This document shows, piece after piece, positions 1-4,906 of a stretch of DNA of 8,618 nt (within the stretch, counting starts at the first letter, position 1; every line of letters starts with the position of its first letter). This stretch comes from an uncultured Collinsella sp. (GTDB taxonomy: Bacteria; Actinomycetota; Coriobacteriia; Coriobacteriales; Coriobacteriaceae). The stretch lies in contig CABSNX010000078.1 of NCBI GenBank assembly GCA_902479205.1, positions 1 to 8,618 of the forward strand, given 5' to 3'. The translations under genes were made by a program, and so were the position numbers. The notes under the pieces were generated by a model, which searched no databases, had not been told where the DNA came from, and saw nothing but the letters and a program-made list of their open reading frames with translations.

Positions 1-573
1 GTGCTTAACGTGGTACTTAACGGCAAGCACGAGGTCATCGGCTCCTTTGCCGGCGACATCCACAAGGCGCACGAAGCTGGCTGCGAGTTCGTGAAGAGCC
101 TTGCCGGCGTTGAGCCCGTCGAGTGCGAGATTGCCATCACCACCAACGGCGGCTACCCGCTCGACCAGAACATCTACCAGGCTGTAAAGGGCATGTGCTC
201 TGCCGAGGCCACGCTTCCCGAAGGCGGCGTGATTATCGACGTTGCCGGTTGCGCCGACGGTCACGGTGGCGAGGGCTTCTATCACAACATCGCCGACAAC
301 GATCCGGCAGAGTTTGAGCGCGCCTGCATCGATCGTCCCAAGGACGAGACCCTGCCCGACCAGTGGACGAGCCAGATTTTCGCCCGCATATTGGCACATC
401 ACCCTGTGATCATGGTCACCGACCTGTGCGATCACCAGATGATCAAGGATATGCACATGACGCCGGTCAACACCCTCGAGGAGGCGCTCAAGCTCGCCTT
501 TGAAATGAAGGGTGCCGATGCCAAGGTTGCCGTCATTCCCGATGGCCTGGGCGTTGTCGTCGCGCAGCACTAG
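1..573 (+). CDS. larA: Lactate racemase LarA, C-terminal part (cut by window edge)
   Basis: LarA interconverts L- and D-lactate in the cytoplasm with a covalently bound nickel-pincer nucleotide. The reading frame is open from base 1, so the gene begins left of the window. The GTG at base 1 is only an internal valine codon. The visible 190 residues match the C-terminal domain, with the family stretch TTNGGYPLDQNIYQAVKG at about residues 47-64. From memory, Q60 and K63 here correspond to the active-site pair Q295 and K298 of the Lactiplantibacillus plantarum enzyme. That places the first residue near 236 and predicts about 425 residues in all, the usual family length. The pincer-binding lysine and the nickel-ligand histidine lie in the unseen N-terminal half, so activity cannot be judged. 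The stop is TAG. larD follows after 49 nt on the same strand, so the two are probably co-transcribed. LarA-like paralogs acting on other 2-hydroxyacids exist, but the lar neighbours favour lactate. Confidence 0.9.
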   Translation: MLNVVLNGKHEVIGSFAGDIHKAHEAGCEFVKSLAGVEPVECEIAITTNGGYPLDQNIYQAVKGMCSAEATLPEGGVIIDVAGCADGHGGEGFYHNIADNDPAEFERACIDRPKDETLPDQWTSQIFARILAHHPVIMVTDLCDHQMIKDMHMTPVNTLEEALKLAFEMKGADAKVAVIPDGLGVVVAQH

Positions 574-583
574 TGCGTGGCCC

Positions 584-596
584 AAACGAATCGTTT
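584..596. promoter_or_regulatory. Small dyad between larA and larD
   Basis: AAACGAATCGTTT is a perfect 6-bp dyad around one central base, in the 49-nt gap between the larA stop and the larD start. It could be a protein-binding site or a weak RNA hairpin. It has no T-tract, so it is not a terminator. It does not resemble the dyad upstream of larB. A dyad of this size can arise by chance. Confidence 0.2.
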
Positions 597-622
597 ATAA
601 CCGACAAGAAAGATAAGGTTTT

Positions 623-1354
623 ATGCTTACCAAACTCCTCTGCGAATTCGGCGCAACGGCCCTCATGATCATCTTTGGCGTGGGCGTACATTGCGATACC
701 GTGCTCAAGGGCACCAAGTATCAGGGCTCCGGCCATATGTTTGCCATCACCACTTGGTCTTTTGGCATCTCGGTCTGCCTGTTTGTCTTTGGCGGTGCCG
801 TGTGCATGAACCCCGCCATGGTGCTTGCCCAGTGCATCGTCGGCCTGGTGCCGTGGAGCAGCTGCATCCCCTTCATGATTGCCGATATGCTCGGCGGCTT
901 TGCGGGCGCCGTGATCGCGTGGTTGATGTATGCCGATGAGTTCAAGGCTTCCGATGGCGTCGTCGACCCCATTGCCCAGCGCAACATCTTCTCGACCAAC
1001 CCCACCACCGAGGGTACGAACTACGCCCGTAACTTCTTCTGCGAGGCTATCTGCACCTTTGTGTTCATCAGCGCCATCCTCGCTGCCGCTAACCGCGCCG
1101 GCGAGAACGTTCTGATGCTCGCCATCTGCGTCGGCCTGATCGTTTGGGCCGTTGGCATGGGCATGGGCGGCATCACCGGCTTCGCCATGAACCAGGCTCG
1201 TGACCTTGGTCCTCGCATGGCCTATCAGGTGCTGCCGATCAAGAACAAGGCTGACAACAACTGGAAGTACGGCCTGCTTGTTCCTGGCATCGCGCCGTTT
1301 GTCGGTGCCGCTCTGGCCGCGCTGTTTGTGCATGGTTTCTTGGGCATGTTCTAG
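623..1354 (+). CDS. larD: Aquaporin-family channel LarD (lactic acid/glycerol facilitator)
   Basis: This 243-residue MIP-family integral membrane channel has six hydrophobic segments, near residues 4-22, 40-60, 82-104, 138-158, 164-184 and 217-240. Two re-entrant half-helices carry the signature motifs. The first is canonical, C-M-N63-P64-A65. The second reads M-N190-Q191-A192-R193-D194-L-G-P-R, with glutamine where nearly all aquaporins have proline. The selectivity-filter arginine R193 is kept. In lactobacilli LarD is encoded with the racemase genes and passes D- and L-lactic acid. The larA neighbour supports that role here, although glycerol facilitator is the generic alternative. An AAGG ribosome-binding site lies 4 nt before the ATG. 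The gene probably shares a transcript with larA, and a strong terminator follows it within the repeat at 1376-1500. The family call is secure. The LarD name rests on context. Confidence 0.85.
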   Translation: MLTKLLCEFGATALMIIFGVGVHCDTVLKGTKYQGSGHMFAITTWSFGISVCLFVFGGAVCMNPAMVLAQCIVGLVPWSSCIPFMIADMLGGFAGAVIAWLMYADEFKASDGVVDPIAQRNIFSTNPTTEGTNYARNFFCEAICTFVFISAILAAANRAGENVLMLAICVGLIVWAVGMGMGGITGFAMNQARDLGPRMAYQVLPIKNKADNNWKYGLLVPGIAPFVGAALAALFVHGFLGMF

Positions 1355-1375
1355 TCTGAGGCTACATAGTTGTCC

Positions 1376-1500
1376 GCTGTCCGCATGGGGTAACTTCCCA
1401 GCGCGTCCTCGGACATGCAAAAAGGCTCGCTGCGCACTTCGTGCGGCGAGCCTTTTTGCGTCCTGCGGAGTGCGCTGGGAAGTTACCCCATGCGGACAGC
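1376..1500. repeat. 125-bp inverted repeat with perfect 29-bp arms
   Basis: The arms at 1376-1404 and 1472-1500 are exact reverse complements over 29 bp. The core of the left arm is GGGGTAACTTCCCAGCGC. Inside them a second stem (1417-1430 with 1446-1459) forms the nested terminator. The two stems are separated by partly complementary 12-nt stretches (1405-1416 and 1460-1471). In single-stranded form the element would fold into one long cruciform-like hairpin. It carries no gene and sits between the convergent larD and tetR. The GGGG-N5-TTCCC core resembles the hairpin arms of the array at 6800-6968, so it may belong to the same family of intergenic elements. The remaining 121 nt up to the tetR stop (1501-1621) hold nothing I can recognise. 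Confidence 0.85.
1419..1457. terminator. Bidirectional intrinsic terminator between larD and tetR
   Basis: A run of five A, the stem GGCTCGC with GCGAGCC, an inner stem CGCAC/GTGCG with loop TTC, and a run of five T form a GC-rich hairpin flanked by A and T tracts. This geometry can stop transcription in both directions. It suits the convergent arrangement: larD reads in from the left and tetR from the right. It lies inside the larger inverted repeat. Confidence 0.8.
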
Positions 1501-1621
1501 TGCGGGGTCTTTGTTGCGTTCGTACAAGCAACCCAACATATATATCTGAATTTGGATGGGAGGGGCTTGTTGCTGGTAGGGGCGTTGGGCTGCTGTTGGC
1601 ACTTTGGGAAGGGATAGTTAC

Positions 1622-2161
1622 TTAGCCGAAGAGGGGCTTTATGGCTGAGAGGTAGTCTTTGGCTACGTCGGCTTTGTTTGCTTGGAAGTTGTGCCAGGCC
1701 CACCATTGGAACATTCCTACGAAGCTTGAGGCTATGTGGTGTAGTAAGAAGCTGCGGTCCATGGTGCCGGCGGGGCCGTTTGGGTCGGTAGGGACGGTTT
1801 CGGCTGCTCGGGCCATGATGGTCTTGCGGAGGCTGTCGGCGAAGATGCGTGAGCCGGCGCCGGCTACGAGGGCTCGGACGCCCTGGCGACGCTCCCAGAG
1901 ATTGTTGAGAATATGCTCGATCTGCACGAGTGGGTCGTCGAGCGGTGTGCCATCGTCGTCGAGGGCGTGGGTGCAGATGTCGCTCACGAGCTCGGATAGT
2001 AGGTCGTCTTTGCTCTTAAAGAGGCCGTAGAATGTCGCGCGGCCTACGTGAGCGCGCGCGATGATGTCGCCGACGGTGATCTTGCCGTAGTCCTCCTCGC
2101 GAAGGAGCTCGGAAAACGCCGTGACAATAGCGGCGCGGCTTTTGGTTTTGCGGGCATCCAT
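1622..2161 (-). CDS. TetR-family transcriptional regulator, last gene of the larB-larC1 operon
   Basis: This 179-residue TetR/AcrR-type repressor has an N-terminal helix-turn-helix of the form ITVGDIIARAHVGRATFYGLFKSKDDLL (about residues 28-55). The FYGLFKSK stretch matches the family's usual FYxHFxSK recognition-helix end. The C-terminal ligand domain ends with S-F-V-G-M-F-Q-W-W-A-W-H, a pattern I associate with the DhaS-like C-terminal group. The ATG at 2161 was chosen because MDARKTKSRAAI is a typical TetR start and lies 2 nt after the larC1 stop, consistent with translational coupling. The frame stays open further upstream, but that part overlaps larC1 and has no family features. Position in the operon suggests it controls the lar genes in response to lactate or another metabolite. 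No direct evidence for the ligand is visible. Confidence 0.85.
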   Translation of the reverse strand: MDARKTKSRAAIVTAFSELLREEDYGKITVGDIIARAHVGRATFYGLFKSKDDLLSELVSDICTHALDDDGTPLDDPLVQIEHILNNLWERRQGVRALVAGAGSRIFADSLRKTIMARAAETVPTDPNGPAGTMDRSFLLHHIASSFVGMFQWWAWHNFQANKADVAKDYLSAIKPLFG

Positions 2162-2163
2162 GG

Positions 2164-3081
2164 CTATGCATCCACGTGAACAAGCAGGCAACGGAGCGTG
2201 CCGGAGCAGCCCTCGTAGGGGCGCTTGCCGGCGCCGTAGCCGACGGCTTCGATGCGGTAGCGGGCCGGCAGATGCTCGGACGTGCGCAGTGCGGCGACGA
2301 TGGCGGCGCCCGTGGGCGTTACGAGCTCGCCGGCGACCGGTGCGGGCGTGAGGGCGATATTGCCTGCTTGGCATAGGTTGACGACGGCGGGCACCGGGAT
2401 GGGCATAAGGCCGTGGGCACAGTGGATGGTGCCGTGACCCTCGGAGAGCGACTCGACGACAATATCCTCGATGCCCAGGTCGTCGAGGCAGATGGCAACA
2501 GAGCAGACGTCGACGATGGAGTCGACGGCGCCCACCTCGTGGAACATGACAGTCTCGGGCGTTTTGCCGTGAGCCTTGGCCTCGGCAGCAGCGAGTACGG
2601 AAAAAATGGCGAGCGCGCGACGCTTTGCGCCATCGCTTAGCTGCGAATTCTTGATAATTTCCGTGACATCGGCTAGCGAGCGGTGATGATGGTGGTGGGC
2701 GTGATGGTGACCCTCGTGGACATGACCGTGGCCCTCATGGTCATGCTCGTGGCAGTGCTCGTGTTCGTGCTCCCCATGATCATGATGGTGGTGCTCATGC
2801 TCACGCGTGCGATCGGCAGCTGCTTCGTTGCCGTAGAGCCAGGCCATGTCGTGGTCATGGTTCTCGAGCTCCTCTGCCAGCCGAACGTCAAAGTCGCAGG
2901 CGTCGATGCCATGCTTATTTACGCGTGTAACGGCAATCTCAAAGCCGCCGACCGGAAGCGTGGCGAGCTGCTCGCGCAGATGCTCCTCGCTGGCGCCCAG
3001 GTCGAGCAGGGCCGCGACGGTCATGTCGCCGCTGATGCCCGAGGTGCCGTCGATGATAAGCGTGTGCTGATGGTTGGACAT
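2164..3081 (-). CDS. larC1: LarC1, N-terminal half of the nickel-pincer cofactor insertion protein
   Basis: LarC is the CTP-dependent enzyme that inserts nickel into the pincer nucleotide of lactate racemase. This 305-residue protein covers the LarC1 half. It has the N-terminal D11-G-T-S-G-I-S-G-D19-M motif, a histidine-rich insert with 23 His in residues 95-133, the F180-H-E-V-G-A-V-D-S-I stretch, the P-V-P-A-V segment near 228-233 and G-E-L-V-T-P-T-G-A-A at 251-260. It ends just after G-Y-G-A-G (281-285). Full LarC proteins continue for roughly 130 residues (LarC2), containing a conserved E-T-N-x-D-D-M-type segment. I find no such segment in any frame downstream, where tetR begins 2 nt later. 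AAGGAG lies 6 nt before the ATG at 3081, and larB ends 10 nt upstream. In L. plantarum larC1 and larC2 are joined by programmed frameshifting, but no slip site is evident here. larC2 may be elsewhere or lost. Confidence 0.87.
   Translation of the reverse strand: MSNHQHTLIIDGTSGISGDMTVAALLDLGASEEHLREQLATLPVGGFEIAVTRVNKHGIDACDFDVRLAEELENHDHDMAWLYGNEAAADRTREHEHHHHDHGEHEHEHCHEHDHEGHGHVHEGHHHAHHHHHRSLADVTEIIKNSQLSDGAKRRALAIFSVLAAAEAKAHGKTPETVMFHEVGAVDSIVDVCSVAICLDDLGIEDIVVESLSEGHGTIHCAHGLMPIPVPAVVNLCQAGNIALTPAPVAGELVTPTGAAIVAALRTSEHLPARYRIEAVGYGAGKRPYEGCSGTLRCLLVHVDA
2683..2799 (-). other. Histidine-rich metal-binding tract in LarC1
   Basis: Codons 95-133 of larC1 encode 23 histidines in 39 residues, mixed with Asp, Glu and Gly and one Cys. 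Such tracts are common in nickel-handling proteins (for example HypB and UreE types) and probably bind or store Ni2+ for insertion into the cofactor. The DNA is a run of imperfect CAT/CAC codon repeats, so its length may vary between strains by slippage. Confidence 0.85.
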
Positions 3082-3091
3082 GGAATGCTCC

Positions 3092-3874
3092 TTAACGGGC
3101 GCAGGGCGTGCCGGCGCTCAGATGATTGATAAGACTTGCCTGGTAGGCGGCACCAAAGCCGTTGTCGATGTTGACAACCGAAACGCCGCTGGCGCAGGAG
3201 TTGAGCATGGCGAGCAGCGCGGCTACGCCACCAAAACTCGCGCCGTACCCCACGCTGGTGGGAACGGCAATGACCGGACAGCTCACCAGGCCGCCGATAA
3301 CGCTCGCCAGCGCGCCTTCCATGCCGGCAATGGCGATGACCACCTGAGCCTGGGCAAGCTCCTCGGCATGTGCGAGCAGGCGGTGCAGGCCGGCGACACC
3401 TACGTCGTAGAGGCGGTCGACCTCGTTGCCGTAGAACTCGGCCGTCAACGCGGCTTCCTCGGCGACGGGCAGGTCGCTCGTGCCGGCGCAGGCGACGACG
3501 ATGCGTCCGTTGCCGGTAGGGGAGGGCTTGCCGCCCACGAGGGCAAGCTGTGTGTCTGGGACATATCCCAAGTCGATGCCGTTGCCGAGGAGCTCCGAGA
3601 TGCGGTCTGCCTTTTCGGCGTCCAGGCGCGTGACCAGGATGCGCTCCTGGCCGGCAGCGCACAGTGCTTCGATAATGGCAGTAATCTGCTCGGCGGTTTT
3701 ACCGGCACCGTAGACAACCTCGCCGGCTCCCTGGCGCACCCCGCGCGAAAGATCGAGCTGCGCAAAACCCAGATCGGCGGTTGGCGCCGTCTGGATGCGT
3801 GTGAGGGCGACTGCCGGGGCGACTGCTCCGTCGGCAACGTCGCTCAACAATTGCTCAAGATCTCGCTTATCCAT
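3092..3874 (-). CDS. larB: LarB, nicotinate adenine dinucleotide carboxylase/hydrolase
   Basis: LarB performs the first step in making the nickel-pincer nucleotide. It carboxylates the pyridine ring of nicotinic acid adenine dinucleotide and cleaves the phosphoanhydride. The 260-residue protein has the PurE (AIR carboxylase)-like C-terminal domain: A-G-T-S-D at 130-134, A-G-M-E-G-A-L-A-S-V-I at 183-193, V-P-T-S-V-G-Y-G at 204-211 and N-I-D-N-G-F-G at 235-241. C227, in the stretch L-N-S-C-A-S-G, fits the catalytic cysteine that attacks the pyridine ring in L. plantarum LarB (from memory C221). The ATG at 3874 was chosen because AAGGGA lies about 6 nt upstream. An alternative start 11 codons earlier has no such site. 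It is the first gene of the larB-larC1-tetR operon, with a dyad upstream. Length matches the family. Confidence 0.92.
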   Translation of the reverse strand: MDKRDLEQLLSDVADGAVAPAVALTRIQTAPTADLGFAQLDLSRGVRQGAGEVVYGAGKTAEQITAIIEALCAAGQERILVTRLDAEKADRISELLGNGIDLGYVPDTQLALVGGKPSPTGNGRIVVACAGTSDLPVAEEAALTAEFYGNEVDRLYDVGVAGLHRLLAHAEELAQAQVVIAIAGMEGALASVIGGLVSCPVIAVPTSVGYGASFGGVAALLAMLNSCASGVSVVNIDNGFGAAYQASLINHLSAGTPCAR

Positions 3875-3918
3875 ATATGTTCCCTTCGACGGCGCAAAGT
3901 CTAGCACTCAAAGGGTAT

Positions 3919-3952
3919 GTTTCCGAACACTAAGACAAAATTGTTCGGAAAC
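3919..3952. promoter_or_regulatory. 11-bp dyad upstream of larB, candidate operator
   Basis: GTTTCCGAACA (3919-3929) and TGTTCGGAAAC (3942-3952) are perfect inverted repeats separated by 12 nt. They are flanked by TAT and ATA, the latter after a one-base offset. The dyad lies 45 nt before the larB start, in the 114-nt gap after serB. It has no following T-tract and its stem is only moderately GC-rich, so it is unlikely to be the serB terminator. The most economical reading is an operator for the TetR regulator encoded at the end of the same operon. The arm spacing is wide for one TetR dimer, so two dimers or another regulator are possible. I could not place a convincing -35/-10 pair. Confidence 0.5.
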
Positions 3953-3988
3953 TATAGGACAGACTGATTCAATTGTTAGACGGATCGG

Positions 3989-4624
3989 CTAGTCGCGCAG
4001 GATGATGTCCATGGCGAGCATCAGGTTGCGCTCGTCGATGGCAAACGGGGCGGCTTCGCGCGTCTTGGGCTTGGCGCAAAACGCGATGCCAGTGCCCGCG
4101 GCCTGGATCATGGGGATGTCGTTTGCCCCGTCGCCAATAGCGACCGTGTGTGCCATATCGACGCCGCACTCAACTGCCCAGTCCAGCAGCTGGACGAGCT
4201 TGGACTCCTTGGTCACAATGTCGGCAGCCAGCTTACCGGTGAGCTTGCCGTTCATGACTTCCAGGCGGTTGGCCAGGCAAAAATCGATACCCGCGGCGGC
4301 TACGATCTTGTCAGCGACCTCGTGGAAGCCGCCGCTCACCACGCCGACCTTCCAGCCCTTGCTGTGTGCCGAGCGCACAAGCTCTAACGCGCCGGGGGTA
4401 AATGTCACGCGCTCAAAGATGCGCTCGAACACGCTCTCGTCCAGGCCGGCGAGCAGCCCCACGCGCTCCTCGAGCGCCTGCTTAAAGTCCAGCTCGCCGC
4501 GCATAGCGCGCTCGGTGATTTGCGCAACTTGCTCGCCCACGCCTGCCTCCTCGCCCAACAGGTCGATGACCTCCTGGTTGATGAGGGTGGAGTCGATATC
4601 CATAACGATGAGGCGTGCAGTCAT
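3989..4624 (-). CDS. serB: Phosphoserine phosphatase SerB
   Basis: SerB is a HAD-superfamily enzyme that hydrolyses O-phosphoserine in the last step of serine synthesis in the cytoplasm. The 211-residue protein carries all HAD motifs: nucleophile D9 and acid/base D11 in M-D-I-D-S-T-L, the phosphate-binding serine S97 in V-V-S-G-G-F, K142 in K-E-S-K-L, and the magnesium-binding G-D-G-A-N-D-I at 164-170. The length matches the single-domain form without an N-terminal ACT domain. The ATG at 4624 was chosen because GGAAAGG lies about 6 nt upstream and the protein then begins just before motif I. The longer open frame to 4669 adds 15 residues with no support. It stands 114 nt from larB on the same strand and diverges from aspS. 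No functional link to lar is evident. Confidence 0.92.
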   Translation of the reverse strand: MTARLIVMDIDSTLINQEVIDLLGEEAGVGEQVAQITERAMRGELDFKQALEERVGLLAGLDESVFERIFERVTFTPGALELVRSAHSKGWKVGVVSGGFHEVADKIVAAAGIDFCLANRLEVMNGKLTGKLAADIVTKESKLVQLLDWAVECGVDMAHTVAIGDGANDIPMIQAAGTGIAFCAKPKTREAAPFAIDERNLMLAMDIILRD

Positions 4625-4769
4625 GACGGGCCTTTCCAAGTGCTGTTTTATTGGGGCATATTGTCGCACGTGACGAGCGCGGGCGGGTGCCGCGGTGCAT
4701 CAATTGTTTCGTCTCCGTCAAGTCTTTGGGCAAGAGCTACTTTTTCGCGGCACATCGACGCGGGTGCGA

Positions 4770-4775
4770 TAAGAT
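4770..4775 (+). promoter_or_regulatory. Candidate -10 element of the aspS promoter
   Basis: TAAGAT matches the TANNNT -10 pattern and is identical to the -10 assigned to the lacZ promoter in this window. The transcription start would fall near 4782-4784, giving an aspS leader of about 100 nt. No good -35 hexamer is seen at 16-18 nt upstream, so the call rests on the -10 alone. Confidence 0.4.
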
Positions 4776-4783
4776 AGAACGCC

Positions 4784-4906
4784 ATGTCTGGCTGCGCGGT
4801 TTACGCAGGCTGGGCAAATCTGTACGACGCCGCCCGGAACGACACGGGGCGGCACAGATCCATAAAGGAGGATCACTGGTATGAGCCAGACCCGTCCCAT
4901 CGATGA
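4784..4906 (+). other. Possible leaderless upstream ORF overlapping the aspS start
   Basis: An ATG 8 nt after the candidate -10 opens a 40-codon frame (starting MSGCAVYAGWANLYDAARND) that ends in TGA 26 nt inside aspS, in a different frame. It has no Shine-Dalgarno site. If the transcript starts at or next to this ATG it could be translated as a leaderless message, which is common in actinobacteria. Ribosomes finishing it would pass through the leader hairpin and the aspS ribosome-binding site. Asp codons at 15, 20, 30 and 36 are not clustered as in classical attenuator peptides. I do not recognise the peptide, and it may be an accident of GC-rich sequence. Confidence 0.2.
4818..4859 (+). promoter_or_regulatory. 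Hairpin in the aspS 5' leader
   Basis: ATCTGT (4818-4823) pairs with ACAGAT (4854-4859), and GCCGCCC (4829-4835) pairs with GGGCGGC (4847-4853), giving 13 bp with a 5-nt bulge on the left side and an 11-nt loop. It ends 4 nt before the AAAGGAGG ribosome-binding site (4864-4871). It could affect translation of aspS or stabilise the mRNA. No T-tract follows and no T-box sequence features are seen, so it is not a typical tRNA-sensing leader. Confidence 0.5.

Noticed and set aside
1376..1500. Insertion sequence or MITE with terminal inverted repeats
   Set aside because: There is no transposase and no clear target-site duplication just outside the arms, so it is kept as an inverted repeat only. 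Mobility is raised as a question in the findings.
533..1531. 332-codon open frame on the minus strand opposite larD
   Set aside because: It covers the real larD gene and runs through the inverted repeat. The composition is typical of an antisense shadow.
2162..2374. N-terminal extension of the TetR frame
   Set aside because: It overlaps larC1, is Arg-rich, and lacks family features. The ATG at 2161 gives a standard TetR start.
3875..3907. Upstream start for larB
   Set aside because: The extra 11 codons have no ribosome-binding site, while the ATG at 3874 has AAGGGA at good spacing.
3919..3952. Dyad as the serB terminator
   Set aside because: No T-tract follows on the minus strand, the stem is only moderately GC-rich and the loop is 12 nt, so an operator is more likely.
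4776..4880. T-box leader for aspS
   Set aside because: No T-box consensus, no terminator/antiterminator pair and no T-tract are visible. T-boxes are unexpected for this leader length.
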